DNA of 64,000 nucleotides from Porticoccaceae bacterium (GCA_021773435.1 JAJFKC010000039.1:157118-221117); one strand, 5' to 3'; counted from the stretch's first letter, positions 51,184 to 59,810 are shown. Numbers and translations are program-made. The notes: a model not told the origin generated them from the letters alone.

Positions 51184-51756
51184 ATGATCAAACTACGCTA
51201 CGAGACTAATGCCAGCTGGACTAAAACCGTACTGGCAGATTTCGACAATTTTCTGCTCGACCATGCAGGGGCCGAAAAAAAAGCTTCGGGTATGGCCATG
51301 TCCATGGCGCTGCATTATGCCGACAAACCCGACATCGTGAAGGCCATGATCAATCTGGCTATCGAAGAACTCGATCACTTTCGCGAGGTCGTCAATATTA
51401 TGGCAAGCCGAAATTTACAGCTAAAGAAGGATGATAAGGACACCTACGTTAACCAGCTACGCAAGCAAATCCGCAATGGCCGTGATGACTATTTTCTTGA
51501 CCGATTATTGCTTGGCGGTGTTATTGAAGCCCGAGGCGCTGAACGCTTTGGCTTGATCGCCCATGCCCTGCCCGATGGGGAATTAAAAACCTTTTATGTC
51601 GAGATCAGCAGATCCGAAGATCGTCATCGGGATTTATTTGTTGACCTTGCCGCCGCCTACTTTCCGCTGCCACAAATTACTCCCCGCCTTGATGAGCTGC
51701 TTGAATTCGAGGCCACTCTAGTTAGTAGCCTGCCGAATAGACCGGCCTTACATTGA
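51184..51756 (+). CDS. miaE: tRNA-(2-methylthio-N6-isopentenyladenosine37) hydroxylase MiaE
   Basis: Diiron monooxygenase that hydroxylates ms2i6A37 of tRNA to ms2io6A in an oxygen-dependent way. The ferritin-like four-helix bundle carries candidate ligands Glu31 (HAGAEKKASG), Glu62 and His65 (EELDHF), Glu115 (IEARGAERF), and Glu145 and His148 (SEDRHRD). The 190-residue length is normal. The start has only a weak ribosome site. It precedes a glycosyltransferase on the same strand. Confidence 0.93.
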   Translation: MIKLRYETNASWTKTVLADFDNFLLDHAGAEKKASGMAMSMALHYADKPDIVKAMINLAIEELDHFREVVNIMASRNLQLKKDDKDTYVNQLRKQIRNGRDDYFLDRLLLGGVIEARGAERFGLIAHALPDGELKTFYVEISRSEDRHRDLFVDLAAAYFPLPQITPRLDELLEFEATLVSSLPNRPALH

Positions 51757-51818
51757 GTCAAACTGTTGAGTGAAGCCACTGAATGAAACCATTCAACCAA
51801 ACCGTTTAGCCAAGTGAG
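51753..51818. repeat. 13-base degenerate tandem repeat x5 between miaE and the glycosyltransferase
   Basis: Five diverged copies of a 13-14-base unit (for example ttgagtcaaactg) start at the miaE stop codon and end at the GTG start of the next gene. Confidence 0.5.
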
Positions 51819-53022
51819 GGCCACTAAAGCTGTTAGCAAGTATCTCGACAGATACGCCGAGCCCGAAACACAGTTGCTGGCTAACTTTCCTTCGCACCAA
51901 ACCTATGATCACGTATTGGTGATTCCCGTTTATCAGGAATCTCCAGACTTTTTTGATCGCCTCGCCAGGTCACTGATGCAAAGCCATGCGGTATTACTTG
52001 TTGTCGTCATCAATCAGCCCGACACATTAAGCACGGCTGACGCTCAAAACGAAATCCTGTGGCAAACCATTAAACAGCAGACCATCGAACGCTGGCAGAA
52101 CCAAAATTTACAACTGCGGACACTGCCAGACATACAAAGTACGGTATTAATCGTCGACCGTTTTCAAGAAACGCCTATACCCCAAAAGCAAGGGGTGGGG
52201 TTGGCGCGCAAAATTGGTGGCGACCTGGCGCTGTATTTAATAAACCAGGGGCTGATACATCAGGAGTGGATTTATAGCTCTGATGCTGACGCGCAATTGC
52301 CTAGGGGTTACTTTTTAGAATCTAATTTGTCAGCACCCGATCTTGAAACTATCGCCGCAGCGGTGTTCCCTTATCGCCATATTTGCGACACCGACAAAGT
52401 CGGTCAGGCAACGCAACTCTATGAACGGCGATTACAACAGTATGTCGATGGCTTGCGCGCCGCAGGCTCCCCTTACGCATACCACACCCTCGGCAGCACT
52501 CTGGCAATCAGGGCCACAAGCTACGCCATGGTTCGTGGTTTCCCGAAACGAAATGGCGGAGAAGATTTTTATCTGCTCAACAAGGCAGCAAAAACAGGCG
52601 GTATATTGAGCCTGAAAGGGCCGCATATTCTTATCGAAGCAAGACAATCTGAAAGGGTGCCGTTCGGGACAGGGCCCGTTATTAATCGTCTACTGGCGGA
52701 AGGCTCACTGGATCAAGCAGACATTTTTTACCATCCAAAGGTATTTAGCTACCTGGCGCAATGGCTCGTCGCCTTACCCAACACTTGGTCCGAGCCCCTC
52801 GCGGATCAGATGTTATCGTCATTGACCCTGAAGGCTCTACAAAGCCTTGGCATCGACAAAGCGATAAGCTCGGCCAGGAGAATCAGCCGCACTCAGGACA
52901 CCTACATTAAACATATGCACGCCTGGTTTGACGGATTTAGAACATTGCGTTTTATTCATTTATTGCGCGATGGCGGGTTACCAAACGTCACATTAAACAC
53001 ACTCACCGCTAAGCTTACTTGA
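51814..53022 (+). CDS. Family 2-like glycosyltransferase
   Basis: A 402-residue protein with a GT-A fold: the N-terminal VLVIPVYQESPDFF strand, GVGLARKIGGDLAL helix and the DxD-type metal motif SSDADAQLP near 155-163. A later FPKRNGGEDFYLL motif resembles the E-D acceptor site of family 2 enzymes. The sugar donor and acceptor are not known. The start appears to be GTG at 51814. No membrane segment is evident, so it is probably cytosolic or peripheral. Placed after miaE, with no polysaccharide genes around it. Confidence 0.78.
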   Translation: MRATKAVSKYLDRYAEPETQLLANFPSHQTYDHVLVIPVYQESPDFFDRLARSLMQSHAVLLVVVINQPDTLSTADAQNEILWQTIKQQTIERWQNQNLQLRTLPDIQSTVLIVDRFQETPIPQKQGVGLARKIGGDLALYLINQGLIHQEWIYSSDADAQLPRGYFLESNLSAPDLETIAAAVFPYRHICDTDKVGQATQLYERRLQQYVDGLRAAGSPYAYHTLGSTLAIRATSYAMVRGFPKRNGGEDFYLLNKAAKTGGILSLKGPHILIEARQSERVPFGTGPVINRLLAEGSLDQADIFYHPKVFSYLAQWLVALPNTWSEPLADQMLSSLTLKALQSLGIDKAISSARRISRTQDTYIKHMHAWFDGFRTLRFIHLLRDGGLPNVTLNTLTAKLT

Positions 53023-53094
53023 CATGGCGAGGCCGTCTTATATGCTTAATCCCTGTCAGCACAAATAAAACATTTAAACTGAAGGAGCGACGTC

Positions 53095-53745
53095 ATGTCT
53101 GACAAATGGGAAATTCGCGTGTCTCAATTTGGTAACTGTAACTGCGCCTTTGGTTGCCCCTGTCAGTTTAATGCGGCGACAACTTATGGATATTGTGAAG
53201 CAGTCACCAGCCACATCATTCGAGAAGGTCATTTCAACGGCACGACACTGGATGGTCTGGGTTTTATTCTCCTTCTGCAATGGCCGGGAGAAATTGCTGA
53301 GGGGAACGGTCGCCAACAAGTAATTATCGATGAGCGAGCCGATACCGCTCAGCGTGAGGCCATCAAGAAAATTGCCCACGGGGAGGCGACGCAACCGGGC
53401 GCCAACGTCTTTTATGTCTATAATAGTACGATGTCGGAAGTACTCGACACGCTTTATGCGCCACTGGATATCTCAATTGATGTCGCTGCCAGGACAGCCC
53501 AGGTAACTTGTCCAGGCATCGTAAATTCTTCAGGCGCACCACTCATCAACCCCTTTAGCGGCGAAGCATCCCGTGCCGGCATCCACCTGCCTAATGGTAT
53601 CGAATATACCTACGCAGAAATGGGCCTTGGCAACTCCTCAAGCAAGGGTGACATTGCTCTTGAGCTTAGCGAAAGCTACGGTCAATTCGCTAACCTGCAC
53701 TGGAATCAGGACGGTGTCATTCATCACGACATCAGTACGCCCTAG
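53095..53745 (+). CDS. DUF1326 domain protein
   Basis: A 216-residue protein starting MSDKWEIRVSQFGNCNCAFGCPCQFN. The clustered cysteines (C-N-C-x3-G-C-P-C) are the family hallmark and probably bind a metal. No signal peptide is seen. Function unknown. It is followed after 46 bases by a DUF2182 membrane protein, a pairing that recurs in other bacteria and points to a shared, perhaps metal-linked, role. AAGGAG precedes the ATG. Confidence 0.85.
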   Translation: MSDKWEIRVSQFGNCNCAFGCPCQFNAATTYGYCEAVTSHIIREGHFNGTTLDGLGFILLLQWPGEIAEGNGRQQVIIDERADTAQREAIKKIAHGEATQPGANVFYVYNSTMSEVLDTLYAPLDISIDVAARTAQVTCPGIVNSSGAPLINPFSGEASRAGIHLPNGIEYTYAEMGLGNSSSKGDIALELSESYGQFANLHWNQDGVIHHDISTP

Positions 53746-53791
53746 CATTTTGCGCCTTTATCCTGCTCCCGAACTGCAGCATTAAGTCGCC

Positions 53792-54577
53792 TTGTTAAGC
53801 AAGGGCACTATCCGGCGCTTCGATAGCTTTGGCATCACCACCTGTCTGTTTATCACTGTTCTGTTGGCATGGCTTTATCTTTACGGCATGGCCGCTGATA
53901 TGGACGCCATGCTGGTCGCGATGCCAAATATGGTCGTCCGGCCCTGGGATATTTCTTACGCCTTGATGATGTTTTTGATGTGGTCGATCATGATGATCGG
54001 CATGATGCTGCCCTCAGTGACACCAGCGGTGCTGATCTATCAAGGCATCGCCAGAAAAGCAGCCAGGGATGGCCAGACCATCACCCCGACCTGGGTCTTT
54101 ACTCTTGGTTATTTACTTACGTGGGTTCTGTTTAGCCTCCTCGCGACGGTCGCTCAATGGGGGCTGGATAGTGCGGCCTTACTATCACCCATGATGGTCA
54201 CCACCAGCGCAACATTGGGCGCCGCACTGCTGATAGCAGCAGGTGTCTATCAATGGCTACCGATCAAAAATGCCTGCCTACGTCACTGCCGATCCCCGAT
54301 CGAGTTTATTTCCAGCCATTGGCAAACCGGCAGTAAAGGCGCGCTTAAGATGGGCGCACAACACGGCCTCTATTGCTTGGGTTGCTGCTGGGTATTAATG
54401 AGTTTGCTGTTTTTAGGTGGGGTGATGAATTTAGTCTGGATCGCTGTCATCACCCTGTTTGTCTTAATAGAAAAACTGCTGCCCTATGGAGATATTGGTG
54501 GCAAAATAGCCGGACTGGCTATGGTTATTATTGGCTCTATAGCGATCTTTGTGCCTGGCTTATCCCTGCCCCTGTGA
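53792..54577 (+). CDS. DUF2182 integral membrane protein
   Basis: A 261-residue membrane protein with about six hydrophobic segments. The family motif M-W-S-I-M-M-I-G-M-M-L-P-S is at about 63-75. A cysteine/histidine-rich loop (CLRHCRSPIEF, then HGLYCLGCCW) is a likely metal site, and GVMNLVWI follows. The start is TTG at 53792; a later ATG would remove the first helix. It is paired with DUF1326. It converges on tauD. Confidence 0.85.
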   Translation: MLSKGTIRRFDSFGITTCLFITVLLAWLYLYGMAADMDAMLVAMPNMVVRPWDISYALMMFLMWSIMMIGMMLPSVTPAVLIYQGIARKAARDGQTITPTWVFTLGYLLTWVLFSLLATVAQWGLDSAALLSPMMVTTSATLGAALLIAAGVYQWLPIKNACLRHCRSPIEFISSHWQTGSKGALKMGAQHGLYCLGCCWVLMSLLFLGGVMNLVWIAVITLFVLIEKLLPYGDIGGKIAGLAMVIIGSIAIFVPGLSLPL

Positions 54578-54609
54578 ACAAAATCAAAGGCTAATCGGGC
54601 ACCCGGAGC

Positions 54610-54651
54610 CAGGGCGCTGGAATTAATAAGCAGGGCACTGAAATTAAACGG
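54610..54651. repeat. 21-base imperfect duplication at the TauD gene stop
   Basis: Two copies of a 21-base unit beginning cagggcgctggaatt, differing at about five positions. The second covers the stop codon of the dioxygenase gene (54644-54646). Confidence 0.8.
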
Positions 54652-55480
54652 GCACGCTACCTTTCAAAGAAACTCGATGCAACAAACGACGATAACCATT
54701 GTAATCATTGATAGGATAATGATGGCTGGAGCGGTTATCCCAAATCACCACCGCACCGAGACTCCAGCGGAAACGACACTGAAATTCTGGTTTACGGGCA
54801 TGCATGTAGAGCATGTTCAACAGGGGTGCACTATCCTCTTCTGTCCAGTCATCAAATCGAACCGTATGTGCCTCATTAACAAAAAGCGTTCGCTCGCCAG
54901 ATTCTGGATGAGTACGAATGACCGGGTGTACATTGGTAAATTCTTCTGGCGCTGAGCTATCCCCACTGTCCACGAGTCGATTAACTCTTGTTTTAGAAAC
55001 TGCGGCTTTAGATGAAGTATTAATCGCTTTCAGGTCATCAACCGTATCTTTGACACCCTGAGGCAACGTTTCATAGGCCTTACCCATATTGCAGAATATG
55101 GTATCACCGCCTAGCGGAGGTAACTCAAGGGCGTAAAGGCTGGCACCTCCGGCGGGGGTTTCCAGATAGGTGGTATCCGAATGCCATACACCTCCAAAAT
55201 TAATGGTCTCATCGGGCAGCTTAAGTACAGGCGCGACCAATGGATTGTCATCTATACCCTTTAAAAAAGGGTATTTATCGACCTCGCCAAATTGACGGGT
55301 AAAGGCGACTTGCTGGCCAGGTGTCAACTTTTGGCCTCGAAAAAACAGCACCTTGCGCTCTAGCCAAAGTTTTCGTAGCTCAGCTAGCGCCTCTGCTTGA
55401 ATGGGCTGTGAGAGATCAAGCCCGCTGATTTCTGAACCAACGAACGGCGCAAGGTGCTCGACTTCAAAGTGAGTATTCAT
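54644..55480 (-). CDS. TauD/TfdA-family Fe(II)/2-oxoglutarate dioxygenase
   Basis: Non-haem iron dioxygenase of 278 residues that couples 2-oxoglutarate decarboxylation to substrate hydroxylation. The facial triad is His100 and Asp102 in VWHSDTTY and His254 in WDNRSSHHY; the 2-oxoglutarate Arg is near 264-269. The substrate is not known, and the absence of sulfonate genes argues against taurine. AGGAG precedes the ATG. It lies 12 bases after the LeuB-like gene and is surely cotranscribed with it. Confidence 0.92.
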   Translation of the reverse strand: MNTHFEVEHLAPFVGSEISGLDLSQPIQAEALAELRKLWLERKVLFFRGQKLTPGQQVAFTRQFGEVDKYPFLKGIDDNPLVAPVLKLPDETINFGGVWHSDTTYLETPAGGASLYALELPPLGGDTIFCNMGKAYETLPQGVKDTVDDLKAINTSSKAAVSKTRVNRLVDSGDSSAPEEFTNVHPVIRTHPESGERTLFVNEAHTVRFDDWTEEDSAPLLNMLYMHARKPEFQCRFRWSLGAVVIWDNRSSHHYPINDYNGYRRLLHRVSLKGSVPV

Positions 55481-55492
55481 TTTTTAGAACTC

Positions 55493-56599
55493 CTATTTAC
55501 CACCGTGAGCCTGTAGTTTCTCCACCACCCTGTCGCCAAACTGCACAGTGCTGATAATCTCAGCCCGACTACCGGCCGGGCTGAGGTCAGGTGTTGAATA
55601 ACCATCACTGAACACGCCCTGCATCGCGGCCCAGACATTGTTAGCCTCATCGACCATACCAAAGCTGTGCTCCAGCATCATTGCCACCGAGCCGATCATT
55701 GAATAGGGGTTGGCAATATTTTGCCCAGCGATATCGGGCGCCGAACCGTGGGAAGGTTCGTAGTAGGCCTTGCCATCACCGACGCAGGCTGAGGGCATCA
55801 GGCCCAGAGAACCTAGCAGCCCGCCACATTGATCGCTGAGAATATCGCCAAACATATTTTCCATTACCATGACATCGAACTGGCCTGGGTTCAGACATAA
55901 GTGGGTTGCAGCGGCATCAACCAGCATATTGATCACCTCTACCGAAGGGTAGTCCTGCCTCACTTCCTCCAGCACCTCATTCCACAGGACGCTGGATTTC
56001 AGTACATTGCTTTTGTGAATATTATGCAGCACCTTGCTCCGGCCCAGGGCCAGATCAAATGCCACAATTAGCACCTGGCGAATCTGTTGTTCATCGTACC
56101 GAAGGGTTTCTTCCACAAAGCGCAGGTTGCCGTCATCCACGCCGACAATCTTGTCGCCAAAGTAAAGCCCACCAACTAACTCGCGGATCAGGACGATATC
56201 GAGACCATCACCGATAACTTCCGGCTTCAATGGCGAGAAATGGGCCAGACCCTTAGGCAGGGAAACCGGACGCAGATTCGCGTAGGTATTGTAGCGAGCG
56301 CGTAGCGGCAACACTGCACCACGTTCTGGCTGCATATCCACCGGGATTTTCAACGCATCTTCATGGCCAAGACCCACCGGGCCTTTCAAGATCGCATCTG
56401 CAGCGTCGCAAATCGTTTTGGTTTGCTCTGGAAAAGGGTGACCGTGATCAAAATAGGCCCCCGCTCCGAAGGGCGCATCAATGAGTTCAAACGAGACAGT
56501 GTTACGCTTTTCTATCACCGCGAGCACTTTCAATGCTTCCCGCATGATTTCAGGGCCAATACCGTCTCCGGTCAAAATGGCGATTTTGTACGATGTCAT
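55493..56599 (-). CDS. Isopropylmalate-dehydrogenase-like decarboxylating dehydrogenase
   Basis: A 368-residue member of the isopropylmalate/isocitrate dehydrogenase family (NAD-dependent oxidative decarboxylation of 2-hydroxy acids). It begins IAILTGDGIGPEI, with the arginine region YANLRPV, the Tyr and Lys of the active site in RELVGGLYFG and HKSNVLKSS, and FGDILSDQ and EPSHGSAPDIAGQ. The segment LKGPVGLGHEDALKIPVD differs from the usual LeuB G-A-V-G loop. No leuC or leuD is near, so leucine synthesis is not shown; it may act with the adjacent dioxygenase on another acid. Confidence 0.85.
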   Translation of the reverse strand: MTSYKIAILTGDGIGPEIMREALKVLAVIEKRNTVSFELIDAPFGAGAYFDHGHPFPEQTKTICDAADAILKGPVGLGHEDALKIPVDMQPERGAVLPLRARYNTYANLRPVSLPKGLAHFSPLKPEVIGDGLDIVLIRELVGGLYFGDKIVGVDDGNLRFVEETLRYDEQQIRQVLIVAFDLALGRSKVLHNIHKSNVLKSSVLWNEVLEEVRQDYPSVEVINMLVDAAATHLCLNPGQFDVMVMENMFGDILSDQCGGLLGSLGLMPSACVGDGKAYYEPSHGSAPDIAGQNIANPYSMIGSVAMMLEHSFGMVDEANNVWAAMQGVFSDGYSTPDLSPAGSRAEIISTVQFGDRVVEKLQAHGGK

Positions 56600-56688
56600 A
56601 AAGGCAACTATCTGGGTTGATCAAAGGCTGTGCATTGTAGCTAACAGTCCTGAGCATGCACAGTAAGCGAGCTAGATAAGGCCATACA

Positions 56689-56702
56689 ATGACCTAAATC
56701 AA
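56689..56702. promoter_or_regulatory. FNR/ANR-like box upstream of the LeuB-like gene
   Basis: ATGACCTAAATCAA fits the TTGAY-N4-RTCAA pattern except for its first base. It is about 90 bases before the minus-strand dehydrogenase start and 145 before the plus-strand zinc-ribbon gene. Confidence 0.35.
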
Positions 56703-56846
56703 ACATCAGCAGCCGCGCCATAGTCGACTTATACGCTTCCATGCCAGGGCCAACTTAATCTAATTTCCAAGGACAATTTTCAACGCCATCAGCCCGCTTG
56801 TAAGGCCAGCAAAGAAAGGTATACTTCTGCGGATAATTTCAAAAAC

Positions 56847-57239
56847 ATGGTCATCATAATGCAGTGTCCAAAATGTAACAGCTCGTTTCAAACTGAAGAA
56901 TTCCGCGGCGTCACCATTGACCGATGTAGTGGCTGTAAAGGTATGTATTTAGATGCTGATAAGCTAGAAAACCTTAAAGATGAACATTATTCTCAGGATA
57001 AGAGTGTCGACACTGCCTACCCCAAAGACGGTAAAAACTACGACAAAGTTGATGATATTCAATGCCCTGTCTGCAATGCCAATATGGACAAAATATCTGA
57101 CCCGGAGCAGCCTCATATCTGGATGGAAGCCTGCCCCACTTGCAATAAGGTCTTTCTAGATGCTGGCGAAATTAATGATCTGCGTTACGTCACCCTGTTC
57201 GACAAGGTATTAGACATATTTAAAGGGTCGCGAAAATAA
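56847..57239 (+). CDS. Double zinc-ribbon (zf-TFIIB) protein
   Basis: A 130-residue cytosolic protein with two zf-TFIIB zinc ribbons: MQCPKCNSSF ... RCSGCKGMYLDADKLE and IQCPVCNANM ... EACPTCNKVFLDAGEI, each with C-x2-C pairs. The family is widespread but its function is unknown. The second ATG (56859) is also possible; the first is used here. The gene ends before a 16-base duplication and a bidirectional terminator. Confidence 0.85.
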   Translation: MVIIMQCPKCNSSFQTEEFRGVTIDRCSGCKGMYLDADKLENLKDEHYSQDKSVDTAYPKDGKNYDKVDDIQCPVCNANMDKISDPEQPHIWMEACPTCNKVFLDAGEINDLRYVTLFDKVLDIFKGSRK

Positions 57240-57255
57240 ATTGCTCGCTTTGTAC

Positions 57256-57287
57256 GAATATATACCCGGACAAATATATACCCCTAC
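57256..57287. repeat. 16-base duplication after the zinc-ribbon gene
   Basis: Two near-identical copies of aaatatatacccctac between the zinc-ribbon stop and the terminator. Confidence 0.8.
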
Positions 57288-57307
57288 AAACAGTTAAATA
57301 GCTCTAC

Positions 57308-57343
57308 AAAAAAAGCGCGGATGGTCATCATCCGCGCTTTTTT
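57308..57343. terminator. Bidirectional rho-independent terminator
   Basis: A nine-base stem (GCGCGGATG and CATCCGCGC, loop GTCAT) at 57315-57337 is flanked by A-run and T-run, so it can end transcription of the zinc-ribbon gene (plus) and of the monooxygenase gene (minus). Confidence 0.92.
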
Positions 57344-57364
57344 GTTATTTGCTACCAGCTCTAA

Positions 57365-59155
57365 TTAAGCACTCTTCGCAACAATAAACATGTCATCCAT
57401 GTTTGCCCTTTTCTCGTCCATAAGCTCTATATAACGCTTAAAGCCGCCGTTGTAGGTACCATCCTGACGACGATTTTCTTCACCCTCAAAGTTATAGTAC
57501 CCCGGTGTACAGTCCTTATTACGATCCGTTTTACCGCGATGATCGATCACTTCCTGCACCCACCATTCCTCGATTTCCGGCGTAATATCGATGGACTCGC
57601 AATTATTTTTGAGCGCATAGTCAATGCAGGAAGCAATATAGCCACCCTGCACAGTCAGCACATCGGTGATATTGAACTGGAAGGAGGCCTGATAACCGGC
57701 CATGATAAACATATTAGGGTAGCCATGAGACTGCACGCCAAACAGGGTGCGAATACCGTCTTTATATTTATCATTAATTTCGAGATCATCCTGACCGACG
57801 ATCTGATTATAGATACCGGTTTTTTGCACTTCAAAACCCGTGGCGTAAATGATCAGATCAACCTCATATTCCTTGCCGTCAAATACTGGGCCTTTCTCGG
57901 TAATTTCGTTAACGCCTTTACCGTGGGTATCGACAAGATGCACATTAGGTCGATTAAACGTCGGCAGGTATTCATCGTGGAAGCAGGGGCGCTTACACAT
58001 AAACATATACCAGGGCTTCAGTGAATCGGCCGTGGCTTTGTCTGTGACGATCTCACCAATGCGCTCGTGAATCCACATCATGTAATCGATATTGGCGTTT
58101 TCCTGCTTTTGGATCTTCTCTTCGTTGGAAAGCTTGGCCCGATCCGCCTTTTGCTTTTCGGTCATTTGCGGCCCATCGATGGTGCGCTGACGCCGCTTGG
58201 CTTGCCAGCCTGGCTGTAATTTACGCGCCCAGTTGGGGTCAGTAGGCCAGTCGTTACGAATATCGATGGACGAAGGCGTACGCTGGAACACATACAACTC
58301 TTTGCAATTTTCGCCTAACCCTGGAATCGCCTGGACCGCTGTCGCACCGGTGCCGATAATAGCAACGCGCTTGTCAGCCAAACTGGAAAGATCATCGCCA
58401 CAATACTCATAATCCCAACGGGAAGTATGGAAAGAATGGCCTTTAAAGCGTTCGATGCCATCGATTTTCGCCAGTTTAGGCTTGGACATGGGGCCATTGG
58501 CACAGATAACGAACTTGGCTTTCATATGATCGCCGCGATCCGTTTTTACATGCCAGAGTTTTTCGTCTTCATTCCAAGTCGTTGAGGTAACAGTGGTCTG
58601 GAATACCGCCAGATCGTAGAGATCATATTTTTTGGCGATGGCCTGGCAATGCTCATAGATTTCAGGGGCCTTGGCGTAGCGATCTTTGGGCACATAATCC
58701 ATCTCATCCAGTAGTGGCAAATAATCATAGGACACCACATCACAGGCCGCACCAGGATAACGGTTCCAGTACCAGGTGCCACCGACATCAGCGCCGCGCT
58801 CGACAATACGAATGCTCTCAACACCCACTGCACGCAGTTGCGAAGTGGTCAATAACGCCGAGAAGCCACCACCGATGAAGAGCACTTCAACGGTATCGGT
58901 CAGTGCATCGCGGGGCTTAACGTCTCGGTTGTAGGAGTCTTTACCGAAGTGTTCCAGAGAGCCTTCAAGATTGGAGTTAAATTGGCCCGTACCTTCCGGA
59001 CGATAGTTCAGCCGCAGATCTCGCTCATCGGCAAAGCGCTGCTTGATTTCATCGTAATAGGATTGCGGCTTGCCGCCGTCTCCGGAAAGTGGATCGAAGG
59101 AACTGAGTTGGGCAACACCGTCCGTCCCAGCAATTTGTTTGTTTGACTTAGCCAT
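57365..59155 (-). CDS. FAD-dependent Baeyer-Villiger monooxygenase
   Basis: Flavoprotein monooxygenase of 596 residues that should insert oxygen next to a ketone using NADPH and O2. The fingerprint FxGxxxHxxxW is at 237-247 (FKGHSFHTSRW). Rossmann motifs are GGGFSA (95-100) and GTGATA (268-273), and the GGTWYWNRYPGAACD motif is at 125-139. The extra N-terminal 80 residues place it with the larger cyclic or steroid ketone enzymes; the substrate is not known. GAGGT precedes the ATG. No esterase is next to it. Confidence 0.92.
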   Translation of the reverse strand: MAKSNKQIAGTDGVAQLSSFDPLSGDGGKPQSYYDEIKQRFADERDLRLNYRPEGTGQFNSNLEGSLEHFGKDSYNRDVKPRDALTDTVEVLFIGGGFSALLTTSQLRAVGVESIRIVERGADVGGTWYWNRYPGAACDVVSYDYLPLLDEMDYVPKDRYAKAPEIYEHCQAIAKKYDLYDLAVFQTTVTSTTWNEDEKLWHVKTDRGDHMKAKFVICANGPMSKPKLAKIDGIERFKGHSFHTSRWDYEYCGDDLSSLADKRVAIIGTGATAVQAIPGLGENCKELYVFQRTPSSIDIRNDWPTDPNWARKLQPGWQAKRRQRTIDGPQMTEKQKADRAKLSNEEKIQKQENANIDYMMWIHERIGEIVTDKATADSLKPWYMFMCKRPCFHDEYLPTFNRPNVHLVDTHGKGVNEITEKGPVFDGKEYEVDLIIYATGFEVQKTGIYNQIVGQDDLEINDKYKDGIRTLFGVQSHGYPNMFIMAGYQASFQFNITDVLTVQGGYIASCIDYALKNNCESIDITPEIEEWWVQEVIDHRGKTDRNKDCTPGYYNFEGEENRRQDGTYNGGFKRYIELMDEKRANMDDMFIVAKSA

Positions 59156-59510
59156 ATATAGCTACCTCATAGTTTATAGATTGGGTTTATGCGCAAGATG
59201 TACGAGCCGACTGCAAATGCGCGGCTTAGAATTTGAAATCGAACGCCGAAGTATGCCGCGCGCAACGTTGATGCGTCAACCGCCGTTTTCAACCAAGCCT
59301 AAGGCTAACCCGAACACCTGGCTGCTAGCAAAGTGGTTCCAGAGAAAAATCGTGGGAAAGTTGATCCTAATCAAATAATAGAAAGCTGGCACTTGCCAGA
59401 AATAATCACGCTGTTTACCCTTTTGCCACTTTACTTAGTTATTTCCCCATTTCACCTAACTTAACCAACTGAGTGATGCAGTAGCATATTACCAGGCTAG
59501 GAGATTAAAC
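59156..59510. other. Divergent intergenic region with FNR/ANR box
   Basis: The 355 bases separate the monooxygenase gene (minus) from a 70-residue ORF (plus). It contains the FNR/ANR-type box at 59361-59374 and the inverted repeat CTGGCA-CT-TGCCAG at 59386-59399. The region nearest the small gene is A/T-rich. An open frame crossing 59156-59378 has no ribosome site and is not a gene. Confidence 0.6.
59361..59374. promoter_or_regulatory. Perfect FNR/ANR consensus box
   Basis: TTGAT-CCTA-ATCAA is an exact palindromic match to the FNR/ANR consensus. It lies 137 bases before the 70-residue gene and about 205 before the monooxygenase, so it could serve either. Confidence 0.6.
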
Positions 59511-59723
59511 ATGAGTGGTTCAAATACCGGGCAACTATTTGGCCGTATGGATAGGGAAGGAAATGTCTCCATTGAAGACGGTAACGCCGACATGGTCACC
59601 CGCATCGACTCTGAAATATGCCCAGTCGGCAGCAACCGTCCGGCAAGAGAAGAACACCCAGATGGCATTACCCTGACGCGATCAGATGCCGCCAAACTTG
59701 GGGTCGTTATTGAGGGCATGTGA
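59511..59723 (+). CDS. Uncharacterised 70-residue protein
   Basis: A small soluble acidic protein that I do not recognise. An AGGAG seven bases before the ATG is among the best ribosome sites in the window, so it is probably translated. The N-terminal SGSNTGQLFGRMD is followed by an acidic middle and the C-terminal TRSDAAKLGVVIEGM. No signal peptide, membrane helix or cysteine pair is visible. It is divergent from the monooxygenase and separated from it by the FNR/ANR box. Confidence 0.65.
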   Translation: MSGSNTGQLFGRMDREGNVSIEDGNADMVTRIDSEICPVGSNRPAREEHPDGITLTRSDAAKLGVVIEGM

Positions 59724-59810
59724 CAACAAATTCGGCGAGATAAGTACCTGATTTCACGAATTGAATTTCGCAGATTGGCCAGACCAAAAATCCAGCTAGC
59801 TAATACCCAC

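Noticed and set aside
59070..59378. 102-residue plus-strand open frame before the 70-residue gene
   Set aside because: It overlaps the monooxygenase 5' end in antisense, has no ribosome site and looks like biased translation of non-coding sequence.
59386..59399. CTGGCACTTGCCAG as a sigma-54 promoter
   Set aside because: It resembles TGGCAC but the TTGC element is too close; an inverted-repeat operator is the simpler reading.
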